Below, piece by piece: positions 9,428 to 17,378 of a DNA stretch of 64,000 nucleotides (its first letter is position 1; the number at the start of each line of letters is the position of its first letter). The stretch covers positions 1-64,000 of the forward strand of contig PKRI01000001.1 in the NCBI GenBank assembly GCA_017577485.1, read 5' to 3'. Both the position numbers and the translations under genes were made by a program. The DNA is from Bacillota bacterium (GTDB taxonomy: Bacteria; Bacillota; Sulfobacillia; Thermaerobacterales; RSA17). Below the pieces are notes generated by a model that saw nothing but the letters and a program-made list of their open reading frames with translations, ran no database searches and was not told the origin of the DNA.

Positions 9428-10368
9428 GCCTCATCCCCCCCGCCGGCGGCGGCACCGGCGTCAGGTTCGTGCCGGGCCGGGGTGCCGCGTGCCGCCGCGG
9501 CCGGTTCAAACCCCGCTTCCCGGGCGCCGGCCTCCTGCTCCAGGTAGAGCCGGGCCGCCCGCCGGGCCAGGCGGCCCACCCGGCGGATGTAGTCGGTGCG
9601 CTGGGTGATGCTGACGGCGCCCCGGGCCTCCAGCACGTTGAACAGGTGCGAGCACTTGAGGACGTAATCATAGGCGGCCCGCACCAGTCCCGCCTCCAGC
9701 ACCCGCTCCGCCTCCCGCTCGCAGCGGCGGAAGAAGTCGGTAAGCATCTCCACGTCGGCGATCTCGAAACTGTACTTGGTGTGCTCGTACTCGGCCCGGC
9801 GGAAGACGTCGCCGTAGGTGACGCCGTCCACCCACTGGATGTCGAAGACGTTGGTCTTGCCCTGCAGGTGCGAGGCCAGGCGCTCCAGGCCGTAGGTCAG
9901 TTCCAGGGCGGGCGGGTCCAGGTCGATGCCGCCCATTTGCTGGAAGTAGGTGAACTGGGTGACCTCCTCGCCGTCCAGCCACACTTCCCAGCCCAGGCCC
10001 CAGGCGGCCAGGGTGGGCGCCTCCCAGTTGTCCTCGACGAAGCGGATGTCGTGGACGCGGTCGTCGATGCCCAGGGCCCGCAGGCTTTCCAGGTAGAGTT
10101 CCTGCGCGTCGGGCGGCACCGGCTTGAGGATCACCTGGTACTGCCAGTGCTGGTACAGGCGGTGGGGGTTCTCGCCGTAGCGGCCGTCGGCCGGCCGCCG
10201 GGAGGGCTCCACGTAAGCCACGTTCCACGGCTTGGGTCCCAGCACGCCGAAGAAGGTGGCCGGGTTCATGGTGCCGGCGCCGACCTCGATGTCGTAGGGC
10301 TGCCAGATCAGGCAGCCGTGGTCGGCCCAAAAGCGTTCCAGCCGCAGGATCACTTCCTGAAAGGTCAC
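9424..10368 (-). CDS. glyQ: Glycyl-tRNA synthetase, alpha subunit
   Basis: Catalytic class II subunit that activates glycine. The product is 314 residues from a GTG at 10366-10368, with AGGAGG at 10379-10384 (10-base spacing). The frame is open further upstream but there it runs into the T-box terminator. It begins TFQEVILRLERFWADHGC and contains GAGTMNPATFFGVLGP, YVEPSRRPADGRYGENP and GGIDLDPPALELTYGLERLA, the family hallmarks. The last 40 or so residues are a low-complexity Ala/Gly tail not typical of the family. It is the first gene after a glycine T-box. Confidence 0.96.
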   Translation of the reverse strand: MTFQEVILRLERFWADHGCLIWQPYDIEVGAGTMNPATFFGVLGPKPWNVAYVEPSRRPADGRYGENPHRLYQHWQYQVILKPVPPDAQELYLESLRALGIDDRVHDIRFVEDNWEAPTLAAWGLGWEVWLDGEEVTQFTYFQQMGGIDLDPPALELTYGLERLASHLQGKTNVFDIQWVDGVTYGDVFRRAEYEHTKYSFEIADVEMLTDFFRRCEREAERVLEAGLVRAAYDYVLKCSHLFNVLEARGAVSITQRTDYIRRVGRLARRAARLYLEQEAGAREAGFEPAAAARGTPARHEPDAGAAAGGGDEA

Positions 10369-10396
10369 GGCGCGCCTGCCTCCTTCGAACCTGCTT

Positions 10397-10664
10397 GAAA
10401 ACGAAAGTCCCTGGCCCATCGGCCAGGGACGGGGTCATCCCGCGGTTCCACCCTGGTTGGTCCCGGACCGCGCCGGCCCGTCTCGCGGTCACCCCGCGCC
10501 GCGCGGGTCGCCGCACCCGCGGGGTGGCGACCGGGCTCCGCCGGAACCCACCTCTTGGGACACCATGGCTCGGGAGCGCCTTCGCCGGGGGCGCCTGCCG
10601 GGCTCCCACCCAGACCCGACTCGCTGGGGAGACGCCGGGACCGGCTACTCCTCTCCGTCATCGC
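10397..10664 (-). ncRNA. Glycine T-box leader of glyQS
   Basis: The minus strand carries the T-box sequence AGGGTGGAACCGCGGG (10439-10454), which can form an antiterminator with the CCCGTCCCT that follows. The competing terminator is a perfect 10-base stem (10407-10416 with 10421-10430) followed by TTTCGTTTT. Upstream are Stem I features: GGAGTAG, CAGCGAGTCGGG and GGTGGGAGCCCGG. A candidate specifier GGC (Gly) lies at 10578-10580 in the context CGAAGGCGC, matching the genes it precedes. Uncharged tRNA-Gly is expected to stabilise the antiterminator and raise glyQS expression. Confidence 0.93.
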
Positions 10665-10697
10665 ACGGGCATATGGGCAATGCAGTACAGCACCATT

Positions 10698-10727
10698 CTT
10701 CTAGCAGACCTCGCCCGGCGCTGTCAA
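10698..10727 (-). promoter_or_regulatory. SigA-type promoter of the glyQS leader
   Basis: On the minus strand TTGACA (10722-10727) is followed after 18 bases by TAGAAG (10698-10703). It lies about 35 bases upstream of the first recognisable T-box leader bases. The -35 is perfect and the -10 moderate. Confidence 0.65.
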
Positions 10728-10728
10728 A

Positions 10729-11113
10729 CCCCGGGGCGGCGCGATGCCGGCCGCACCCGTTTTCCCAGGGAGCGTAAGTCTGGTTTCGGGCCCGTTACCC
10801 CGGTTGCGGGCCGAACCCGGCGCTTCAGTTCCGGTGTTGGCCCTACTTATGTAACCCAGACGGGGAATCCGGGTGTTATGTAGCCAAGCAGGACCGATAT
10901 CAGCCCGGATCGGCCCCGGGGGTCCCCACGGCGCGAGAACAGGTCCGATTTTCGCCTCGAGGGCGGGGATTTTTCGCCTCGAGGGCGGGGGCAGGGTGAG
11001 TCCGGCGTCCCGTCAAATCCCGCACGCTCCGCCCGATGCCTTCTCTTAGAGAGAAAGCGAGCCTGCCCTCACGTGCCTGCACGCCGTAGGACCTGGGGGA
11101 GGTTGATGCGCGG
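10729..11113. other. Divergent intergenic region with short repeats
   Basis: No gene is visible. It holds a tandem pair of about 21 bases (ATTTTCGCCTCGAGGGCGGGG, 10948-10968 and 10969-10990), a palindrome TTCTCT-tag-AGAGAA at 11041-11055, and the sequence CCTACTTATGTAACCC at 10842-10857. That last sequence recurs with few changes at 41178-41192. The palindrome is 58 bases before the next start codon and could be an operator, but nothing proves that. Confidence 0.4.
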
Positions 11114-11944
11114 GTGAAGTCCGCAGCCGTGCGGTTGGTCGTGGCCCTGGCCGTGGCGGCGCTGGGCGTCATCCCGGTACCAGGAGCCGCTGCCGGGGAC
11201 ACGGGCGTTCAGCCCGTCACCATCTACGTCAACCGGAAGATGATCGAACCCGAACTGCCGCCGGTGGTGAAGAACGGGCGCGTCCTGGTGCCCATGCGCG
11301 CCGTCTTCGAGGCCCTGGAGGCAGCCGTTTCGTGGGACCTCGAAACCCGGACCGCGACTGTGAAGCGCTGGGACGTGGAGATCAAGCTGACCATCGACGC
11401 CACCGTCGCGTACCGTAACGGCGCGCCGCTGCAGCTGGACGTTCCCGCCAGGTTGATCAACGACCGCACCTTCGTGCCGCTGCGGTTCGTCGCCGAGGCG
11501 CTGGGCGGGAAGGCGGACTGGGATGCGGCCACGCGGACCGTCTGGATCACGGGGCCGCGCAAGCCGGTCTCCTGGCGCGAGATCCCGGTGGACCAACTGC
11601 CGCAGGTGCTGCGCTATGCGTACCAGGAGGCCGTGTCGGGACGGTGGTCCAACCCCGACTGGGGCGACACCCTCTGGTCGCACTTCCAGGAGGGCGGCAA
11701 GACGTACGCCTTGTTCGTCTGGGCCAACCGCCCGACCACCGGCTACAGCGTCACGCTGGAGGACGTCTACGAAGACAAGGGCCAACTGGTCATCGAATTG
11801 ACTTGCCTGCAGCCTGAGCCCGGCGCCGAGGTGGAGCGGAGGGTCACCCATCCCCATTTCGCGCTGGTGGTGGACAAGTTCTATATGGGGTCGAAATGGC
11901 TGACCCTGAACGAAGAGCCGGCCTGCTTCCACCCGTCCGAATGA
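11114..11944 (+). CDS. Secreted protein: copper amine oxidase-like N-terminal domain plus PrcB-like C-terminal domain
   Basis: 276 residues with a signal peptide at 1-28 (cleavage near AAAG). Residues about 35-150 match the copper amine oxidase N1 'stalk' repeat of Firmicutes, with VNGR-like turns and LVPMRAVFEALEAAVSWD then FVPLRFVAEALGGKADWD. Residues about 170-265 resemble the PrcB C-terminal domain, with PTTGYSVTLEDV and a beta-rich tail. No catalytic copper ligands are expected in this domain type, which is thought to act at the cell surface. The start is GTG 11114 with GGGGGAGG about 10 bases upstream. It stands alone on the plus strand, divergent from glyQS. Domain names are inferred by eye; the role is unknown. 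Confidence 0.72.
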   Translation: MKSAAVRLVVALAVAALGVIPVPGAAAGDTGVQPVTIYVNRKMIEPELPPVVKNGRVLVPMRAVFEALEAAVSWDLETRTATVKRWDVEIKLTIDATVAYRNGAPLQLDVPARLINDRTFVPLRFVAEALGGKADWDAATRTVWITGPRKPVSWREIPVDQLPQVLRYAYQEAVSGRWSNPDWGDTLWSHFQEGGKTYALFVWANRPTTGYSVTLEDVYEDKGQLVIELTCLQPEPGAEVERRVTHPHFALVVDKFYMGSKWLTLNEEPACFHPSE

Positions 11945-11995
11945 AGCGTGCCGCCGCCGGAGACCCACCTCCGGCAGGCAATTGAGCAGCATGAG

Positions 11996-12030
11996 GCGGC
12001 AGGTCCCTCCCCGCGGGAGGGGCCTGCCGC
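11996..12030. terminator. Strong hairpin between convergent genes
   Basis: The 15-base arms 11996-12010 and 12015-12029/12030 pair almost perfectly (GCGGCAGG...CCTGCCGC outermost) around a 4-base loop. There is no T-run on either side. It lies between the plus-strand stalk-domain gene and the minus-strand DUF4342 gene and probably serves both. Confidence 0.6.
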
Positions 12031-12111
12031 TCTGCACGGATCGGTGCCTGCGGATCTCTACCGGACCTCGAGCCGGGGGTACGGCCAAGCGGCCTGGACC
12101 CTGATGCGGCG

Positions 12112-12555
12112 TCAGCCCTGGGCAGGCCCCGCGCCGGTCCCATCGCCGCCGGGCGCACCGGAACCGCCGCCGGCATCCCCGCCCGGCCCGTCATCCCGGC
12201 GCTCGACGATGATGCTGGCCTGGGTGACCATGGCCGCCACCACGCCCAGGGCCGCCAGGGTGGGCAGCACCAGGGCGCCGATGGCCCCCACCGCCACGGG
12301 GATCTCGAACAGGGTGCGGTCGCCGGTCTTGACCACCACCTTGCGGACCGTGGACTCGTGCAGCAGGTGGCGGACCTTCTCGACCAGCTCGCTGCCGCTG
12401 ACCTGGAAGGTCTCGCGGCGGACCCGCTCGCTGGCCTCCAGGTTGATCAGGGCCTGGACCACGTCGCCGCCGGCGGCGTCCAGCGCCTCCTTGGCCTTCG
12501 CATAGGAAACGCCCATCCGCTCACGGATCAGGTCGATCTTCTCCAGTTCCGTCAC
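12112..12555 (-). CDS. DUF4342-type protein with UBA-like N-terminus and one membrane segment
   Basis: About 147 residues from GTG 12555; the ribosome site AGGGGGG ends 6 bases upstream. ATG 12561 and GTG 12594 are in-frame alternatives. Residues about 1-40 form a UBA/NAC-like helical bundle (GVSYAKAKEALDAAGGDVVQAL), which in DUF4342 proteins precedes a short beta domain and a membrane anchor. A hydrophobic stretch (IPVAVGAIGALVLPTLAALG) is at about 92-115, and a Gly/Pro-rich tail follows. Function is unknown. It lies directly downstream of recO on the same strand. Confidence 0.7.
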   Translation of the reverse strand: MTELEKIDLIRERMGVSYAKAKEALDAAGGDVVQALINLEASERVRRETFQVSGSELVEKVRHLLHESTVRKVVVKTGDRTLFEIPVAVGAIGALVLPTLAALGVVAAMVTQASIIVERRDDGPGGDAGGGSGAPGGDGTGAGPAQG

Positions 12556-12619
12556 TGCCATCCCCCCTGGCTGACTTCCGTTGCTGCCATCCACTGCGGC
12601 CTGCCGCCCGGGACTGCCC

Positions 12620-13423
12620 TCAGGACCCGGCCTGCTCCCGCAGCACGTCCAGGAACGCCCGCGACTGCGGGTAGCGTTCCAGGTGATAAGCCAGATAATC
12701 CCGCGTCAGCGCCGACAGCGCCGCCGCCGCGCCGGGGCTGAGCCGCAGCCCCAGGGCGGCCTTCAGCGGCGCCCGCAGCAAGCCCGTCACCGCCCCCGTC
12801 ACCTCCGCCGGCAGCACCCGCACCATCCCGGCGCCGCGGGCATGGCGGTCGCAGACCACGCCGCCCTCGGCCAGCGACACGGCCACCTCGCCGGCGCTGT
12901 CGGCCACCGGCTCACCGCACGCGATGCAGCGGTCGAAGGTCGGGCGAAACCCCGTCAGGGCCAGCAGCTTCCACTGGAAAGAGAGCAGCAGCCGCTCGAG
13001 CCCGCCCAGCAGGGCCGCCGGGGACTCGGCGTGCACCTCCGGTTCCGCCTCCGCCAGGGCCCGCAGCGTGAACACCAGCAGCGCGTACAGCCGGGGCTGG
13101 GGATCGTTCTCCTGGGTGACGGCGTCCATCAACTCGCAGGCGTAAGAGGCGGCCGCCAGCCGCTCCAGGTGGGCCCGCAGCGGCGCGAAGCTCTCGACCA
13201 CTTCGACCTGGCTGATGCCGTCCAGGTTCCGGCCCTGCCAGCACAGGTACACCGCCCGGGTGAAGGGCTGGATCCCCGCCGCCAGCCGGCTGCGGGGACG
13301 GCGGGCCCCCTTGGCCACCGCCCGGTGCTTGCCCCGGTCGGGCGTGTACATGATGACCAGGCGGTCGGCTTCTGCCAGGTCGTGGGTGCGCAGGACCACG
13401 CCCTCGCAGCGGTAAAGGGCCAC
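12620..13423 (-). CDS. recO: DNA repair protein RecO
   Basis: Recombination mediator that loads RecA at gaps with RecF and RecR. The product is 267 residues from GTG 13423, with GGAGG at 13430-13434. The open frame continues far upstream, but that part only mirrors the plus-strand membrane gene and was excluded. The N-terminal OB fold (ALYRCEGVVLRTHDLAEADRLV) is followed by the helical domain and a zinc site (CIACGE, then VCDRH). In Bacillus recO follows era, as here apart from the inserted plus-strand gene. Confidence 0.93.
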   Translation of the reverse strand: MALYRCEGVVLRTHDLAEADRLVIMYTPDRGKHRAVAKGARRPRSRLAAGIQPFTRAVYLCWQGRNLDGISQVEVVESFAPLRAHLERLAAASYACELMDAVTQENDPQPRLYALLVFTLRALAEAEPEVHAESPAALLGGLERLLLSFQWKLLALTGFRPTFDRCIACGEPVADSAGEVAVSLAEGGVVCDRHARGAGMVRVLPAEVTGAVTGLLRAPLKAALGLRLSPGAAAALSALTRDYLAYHLERYPQSRAFLDVLREQAGS

Positions 13424-13500
13424 GAGCCACCTCCAGGCATCCTGCCCTGCACCGGGAACCGCACCCCGGCCGGGCATCATCGCAGCCGGCATTTCCCCGT

Positions 13501-13574
13501 CACCGATCGCGCCATCGACCGGCGCCATCGACCGGCGCCATCGACCGGCGTCACCGATCGGGTCATCGACCGGC
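13501..13574. repeat. 13-base tandem repeats upstream of the membrane gene
   Basis: Units of GCCATCGACCGGC occur three times head to tail, flanked by variants (CACCGATCG, TCATCGACCGG). The array fills most of the gap between recO and the divergent plus-strand gene. It is too short and continuous to be a CRISPR. Confidence 0.75.
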
Positions 13575-13585
13575 CGGCCCCGTGG

Positions 13586-13591
13586 TAGAAT
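13586..13591 (+). promoter_or_regulatory. -10 element, possibly for a leaderless transcript
   Basis: TAGAAT ends 9 bases before the ATG at 13601, and no clear ribosome site lies between. This spacing is typical of leaderless mRNAs. No good -35 is visible in the repeat array upstream. Confidence 0.4.
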
Positions 13592-13600
13592 AATCAGGTC

Positions 13601-14218
13601 ATGGCATCCATCCTGCAGGCCTTCCGGGATCCCCAGATCCTGCTGGCCGCCGTCACCGCCCTGGCCGTCTTCGCCACGGCCGCCTGCCTGGTCCAGGCCC
13701 TGTGGTCGGCGGCCGGCGCCGCGGTCCGCCGGCGGGACGCCCGCCAGGCCGCCAGGGCGGCGCTGCCCTGGCTGGCCGGCGCGGTCCTGTCGGCGGTGAT
13801 TACCGAGATCCTCTGGGCCGACTACCTGGCGGTCTTCCGCCCGGGACCCGACCTGGCCGCCGTCCTGGCCGTCCGCTCGGCGGTGCTGAAACTGATCCTG
13901 GTCGGCCTGGCCAAGGCCGCCCTGGTGGCCGCCGCGGTGGTGCTGCTGTTTCCCGTCCTGCGCCTGGGCCGGCGCTGGGCGGCCAGCCCCCGCCTGGCCC
14001 GCCTCGAGGCCCTCTGGCGCCGGTGGGTGCCCAAGGCCGCGCCCTATCTGGTCTATTATGCACTGCTGGCGGTGGTCGTCTCGCTGGTCACCGACCGGCA
14101 GATCCTCTCCCGCCTGCCGGACGTGCCCGTAGACATGGTGGCCCGCAACCTGCAGGAAACCCTGACTCACCAGGTTCTCGAGATGCAGACCCTGATCCTC
14201 GGGCTGTTCGGGGGCTGA
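13601..14218 (+). CDS. Uncharacterised four-helix membrane protein
   Basis: 205 residues with about four hydrophobic segments, near residues 11-35, 52-70, 90-125 and 145-165. A basic loop (RRRDARQAAR) follows the first segment. Residues after about 165 are an amphipathic tail. I do not recognise the family. It is transcribed against its neighbours, between recO and era, where no such gene is usual. Codon use matches the genome (GC-rich third positions), so recent transfer is not indicated. ATG 13601 is the only sensible start; ribosome-site support is weak. Confidence 0.65.
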   Translation: MASILQAFRDPQILLAAVTALAVFATAACLVQALWSAAGAAVRRRDARQAARAALPWLAGAVLSAVITEILWADYLAVFRPGPDLAAVLAVRSAVLKLILVGLAKAALVAAAVVLLFPVLRLGRRWAASPRLARLEALWRRWVPKAAPYLVYYALLAVVVSLVTDRQILSRLPDVPVDMVARNLQETLTHQVLEMQTLILGLFGG

Positions 14219-14227
14219 GGCGCGCAG

Positions 14228-14258
14228 GCCCGGGGTCCGCAGCCTGCGGCTGCCGGGC
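14228..14258. terminator. Two-tier hairpin between convergent genes
   Basis: GCCCGG/CCGGGC (14228-14233, 14253-14258) encloses CCGCAG/CTGCGG (14237-14242, 14244-14249). It sits in the 61-base gap between the plus-strand membrane gene and the end of era, with no T-run. Confidence 0.5.
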
Positions 14259-14279
14259 CGGGGCAGGGCCACGCACCCA

Positions 14280-15257
14280 TCACGTGTCCACGTACCCGAA
14301 CTCCTGGAGGCTGCCGGGCCGGTTGCGCCAGTCGGGCTTCACCTTGACCCACAGTTCCAGGTAGAGGCGCATGCCCAGCAGGGCCTCCAGCTCCCGGCGG
14401 GCGCGGGTGCCCACCTCCTTGAGCACGCGGCCGCCCTGGCCGATCAGGATGCCCTTCTGGGAATCCCGCTCCACGTAGATCACGGCCCGGACGTAAGTGG
14501 GTTTGTCCTCCCCCCGGTCCCGCACCTCTTCCACCACCACGGCCACCGAGTGGGGGACCTCCTCGCGGGTCAGGTGCAGGATCTGTTCCCGCACGAACTC
14601 GGCGATGATCTGCCGCTCGGGCTGGTCGGTGATCATGTCCTCCGGGAAGTAGCGGGGACCCGGCGGCAGCAGGTCCACCACCACCTCCACCAGCCGCTCC
14701 ACGTTGAAGCCCGTCAGCGCCGACACCGGCAGGGCCGCGTGGAACCGTCCCAGGGCCCCATATGCCTCCAGCAGTTCGTCCACCCGGTCGCCGGGCACCG
14801 CGTCCACCTTGTTGAGGACCAGCACCACCGGCGTTTCCAGCGGCGCCAGCAGGTCGGCCACGAAGCGGTCGCCGGCGCCCGGCGGGCCGGCCGAGGCGTC
14901 CACCACAAAGAGGACGGCCTCCACCTCGCTCAGCGCGTTCCGGGCCGTCCGCACCATCTGCTCCCCCAGCCGGTGGCGGGGCCGGTGGACCCCGGGGGTG
15001 TCCACCAGCACGATCTGGGCACCGGGGCGGTTGACCACGCCCAGGATGCGGGTGCGGGTGGTCTGGGGCTTGTCGGAGACGATGGCCAGCTTGCGGCCCA
15101 CCAGGCGGTTCAGCAGGGTGGACTTGCCCACATTGGGCCGGCCCACGATGGCGGCGAACCCGCTGCGGAACTCACCGCCGGCTGCGGGGCCGCCGACTGC
15201 GGGGCCGCCAAGTGCCGGGCCGCCGGTCACGGGACCACCGGCCGCACCGCCGCTCAT
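14280..15257 (-). CDS. era: GTPase Era
   Basis: Essential GTPase that binds the 3' end of 16S rRNA during 30S assembly. The product is 326 residues. G1 is GRPNVGKS, G3 DTPG, G4 NKVD, and the C-terminal KH domain shows GILIGQGGRVLKEVGTRARRELE. The first 25 residues are an unusual Gly-Pro repeat (GGPVTGG, GGPALGG, GGPAVGG) not found in typical Era. The DNA is correspondingly repetitive at about 15175-15245. The ATG overlaps the stop of the upstream YerB-like gene (ATGA, 15254-15257). Confidence 0.95.
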   Translation of the reverse strand: MSGGAAGGPVTGGPALGGPAVGGPAAGGEFRSGFAAIVGRPNVGKSTLLNRLVGRKLAIVSDKPQTTRTRILGVVNRPGAQIVLVDTPGVHRPRHRLGEQMVRTARNALSEVEAVLFVVDASAGPPGAGDRFVADLLAPLETPVVLVLNKVDAVPGDRVDELLEAYGALGRFHAALPVSALTGFNVERLVEVVVDLLPPGPRYFPEDMITDQPERQIIAEFVREQILHLTREEVPHSVAVVVEEVRDRGEDKPTYVRAVIYVERDSQKGILIGQGGRVLKEVGTRARRELEALLGMRLYLELWVKVKPDWRNRPGSLQEFGYVDT

Positions 15258-16363
15258 TGGAGAGGCTCGACCTCCGTCCCCGGCGGCACCACCAGGATCC
15301 ACGTGGGGCCGGGCACCAGCGTCAGGGGGCTGCCGTCGGCCTCGGTGAACACCGTGGGCGACGGGCGGTCCACCTTGCGCCACCGGGCCTCCCGCATGGT
15401 GCCGGCCGACACCACGAGCGCCTGGCCGCTGCCCACCATGTCCACCTCCAGGCGCCCCTCGGTGTCGCCGCGGATGACCCGGGTACCCGCCAACTGGATG
15501 ATCACGTTTCGCACCTGGAGCGGCTCGCCGCTCCCGCCGTCCACCTGCGGCTCATCGCCCACATAGCGTGTGTACAGGCCGGATTCCTCATCATAGACGA
15601 ACCGCTCCGCGGTGGACCCGCCGCCGGGCCGGCGCACCGCCACCCCGGCGGCTTCCTCGCCCTGGGGCAGGTCGGCGGGCAGCGCGAACCGCCACAGGTC
15701 CGGCAGCGCGGGCTTCAGGGTCCAGCCGCGGTCGCGGATCTTTTCGTGGACCCGCTGGGAACTGGTGTACAGGTTGTGGGGCGGGCGCCGGTCGTCGCCC
15801 CGCCAGAACACGCCGCCCCCGGCGGCGCCGCGGATGTCGTCGATGTCCGGGATCGGCAGCCGGTCGATCTGCGCATAGTGCTGGGGACTGCCCCCCGCGT
15901 GGACGAAGGCGGCCTGCCACTCCAGGGCCAGGTCCAGGAAGTAGGGCCGGGAACTGCGCACCGGGCCGATCTGGTCGGCCTCGCCGGCCCAGAACAGGGC
16001 GGCGAAGCGGGTGACGCCCCCCTCCACCGGCAGCTCGTAGACCAGGTCGGCCTGGGGCAGCCCGTACTGGGGCCGCGCCCGCGGGTGGTTGTCGATGGAC
16101 ACCAGGAACGGCCGGCGTTCCAGCAGTTCGCTCTTGACCGGCAGGCCCGTCAGGGGATGCAGGGTCTCGCCGGGACCCGCCACCGGCAGCCTCGGCTCCT
16201 GGGGATCGGGCTCCTCCTCCCCCTGATCCGGCGGGGTGACGGCGGGAGGCGGCGGTTCCGGTTCGATGACGTGGGGCCGGCCGCAGGCCGCCAGCACCAG
16301 CGCGGCGGCCAGCAGCAGAACCATGACCACGACGGCGGGATGCCGCGACGCGTCGCCCGGCAA
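15254..16363 (-). CDS. YerB-like lipoprotein (DUF3048)
   Basis: 369 residues from TTG 16363, chosen because AGGAGA (16371-16376) lies 7 bases upstream. The frame is open to GTG 16405, but that start has no such site. A lipoprotein signal ends at LVLAACG, so the Cys would be lipidated and the protein anchored outside the membrane. An acidic, proline-rich linker follows. The DUF3048 N- and C-domains then start at LTGLPV and run on through RRPFLVSIDNHPRARPQYGL, ADQIGPVRSSRPYF and FVHAGGSP. Function is unknown in the family. It stands where many Firmicutes carry cdd between dgkA and era. Confidence 0.85.
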   Translation of the reverse strand: MPGDASRHPAVVVMVLLLAAALVLAACGRPHVIEPEPPPPAVTPPDQGEEEPDPQEPRLPVAGPGETLHPLTGLPVKSELLERRPFLVSIDNHPRARPQYGLPQADLVYELPVEGGVTRFAALFWAGEADQIGPVRSSRPYFLDLALEWQAAFVHAGGSPQHYAQIDRLPIPDIDDIRGAAGGGVFWRGDDRRPPHNLYTSSQRVHEKIRDRGWTLKPALPDLWRFALPADLPQGEEAAGVAVRRPGGGSTAERFVYDEESGLYTRYVGDEPQVDGGSGEPLQVRNVIIQLAGTRVIRGDTEGRLEVDMVGSGQALVVSAGTMREARWRKVDRPSPTVFTEADGSPLTLVPGPTWILVVPPGTEVEPLQ

Positions 16364-16401
16364 CGTTCCATCTCCTCGCACTGGCACCCACGCACGGGGG
16401 C

Positions 16402-16863
16402 TCACCGCCGGATGCCCGTGAACACCAGGGCCAGCCCCACCGCCAGCATGGCGCCCACTTCCGCCAGGCGGCCGGGGGACGACCGGGCGATGAGGGCAGG
16501 CAGGTCCGGCAGGTATGGGCCGAACAGCAGCACGCCGACCACCACGGCCACCAGGCCGAACCAGAGCACCGCGCCCGCCGCCAGGTCCTTGGCCAGCCGC
16601 GCCAGCGGGTGCGGCCGGGTGGTCACCAGGTCCACGGCCCGCTCAATGGCCGTGTTCAGCCACTCGGCGCCGATGACCGCGCCCACGGTCAGCATCACCA
16701 CGGCCAGGCGGACGGCGTCGAACCCGAGCCACCGGGCCAGGGCGATGACCATCACGCCGAACCCGGCGTGGATGCGCATGTTGCCCTGGGTCCGCCACAC
16801 ATACCGGAAGCCGTCCCAGGCGAAGCCCAGGGCTTCCCGGAAGTGCCTTCTCCGGTCCCGCAC
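16402..16863 (-). CDS. dgkA: Diacylglycerol/undecaprenol kinase
   Basis: Small integral-membrane kinase; Gram-positive members phosphorylate undecaprenol for cell-wall lipid recycling. The product is 153 residues. It has an amphipathic N-terminal helix and three or four membrane helices. The active-site segment EWLNTAIERAVDLV is at about 68-81. The last 25-30 residues form an extra hydrophobic segment (VGAMLAVGLALVFTG). The start is GTG 16863, 7 bases after the ybeY stop, with a ribosome site inside ybeY. Confidence 0.9.
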   Translation of the reverse strand: MRDRRRHFREALGFAWDGFRYVWRTQGNMRIHAGFGVMVIALARWLGFDAVRLAVVMLTVGAVIGAEWLNTAIERAVDLVTTRPHPLARLAKDLAAGAVLWFGLVAVVVGVLLFGPYLPDLPALIARSSPGRLAEVGAMLAVGLALVFTGIRR

Positions 16864-16869
16864 GAATAC

Positions 16870-17376
16870 CTACCCTTCGTCGCGGGAAAGGCCGAGCCGG
16901 CCCAGGGCCGCTTCCGTCAGGGCCGACATGATCCGTTCGCCCTCGGCGTGGTCGTGGTCGAAGCCCAGCAGGTGCAGCAGGCCGTGCACCACCAGGAAGC
17001 CCAACTCCCGCTGGAAGCGGTGGCCGTAGCGTTCGGCGGCCCGCCGCGCCTCGGGCACGTTGACCACGATGTCGCCCAGCATCACCGGGGCGTCTTCGGG
17101 ATACCCGTAGGGGACGCGGCCGTCCTTGAGGTCCTCGATCTCCACGGGGTCCAGCAGCGGGAACGACAGGACGTCAGTGGTGCGGTCGACGCCCCGGAAC
17201 TCCCGGTTCAACTCGTGGACGCGCTCATCGCCGGTGAGCGTCACCGATACCTCCACCGGCGGCAGCGGCCACCCCAGGACCTCCAGGGCGCTGCGCACCA
17301 CGGCCTTCACCAGAGCGGAGGCGTCGTCCCCGGCACCGGCCTCGTCCAGGATCTCCACCAGCGGGTCGCGGGACAC
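16870..17376 (-). CDS. ybeY: Endoribonuclease YbeY (16S rRNA maturation)
   Basis: Zinc-dependent endoribonuclease involved in 16S rRNA processing and ribosome quality control. The product is 168 residues. The metal site HGLLHLLGFDH lies at about 130-140, and the conserved TDVLSFP at about 66-72. The start is GTG 17376, 2 bases after the stop of the HD-domain gene, with a G-rich ribosome site. The order phoH-yqfF-ybeY-dgkA-era is the standard Firmicutes one. Confidence 0.94.
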   Translation of the reverse strand: MSRDPLVEILDEAGAGDDASALVKAVVRSALEVLGWPLPPVEVSVTLTGDERVHELNREFRGVDRTTDVLSFPLLDPVEIEDLKDGRVPYGYPEDAPVMLGDIVVNVPEARRAAERYGHRFQRELGFLVVHGLLHLLGFDHDHAEGERIMSALTEAALGRLGLSRDEG

Positions 17377-17378
17377 GG

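Noticed and set aside
13501..13574. Possible CRISPR array
   Set aside because: The repeat unit is 13 bases and head to tail without spacers, and no cas genes are near.
12620..14272. 550-codon frame extending recO upstream
   Set aside because: Only the last 267 codons match RecO. The rest is antisense to a plausible membrane gene and crosses the tandem repeats; a good ribosome site exists at the internal start.
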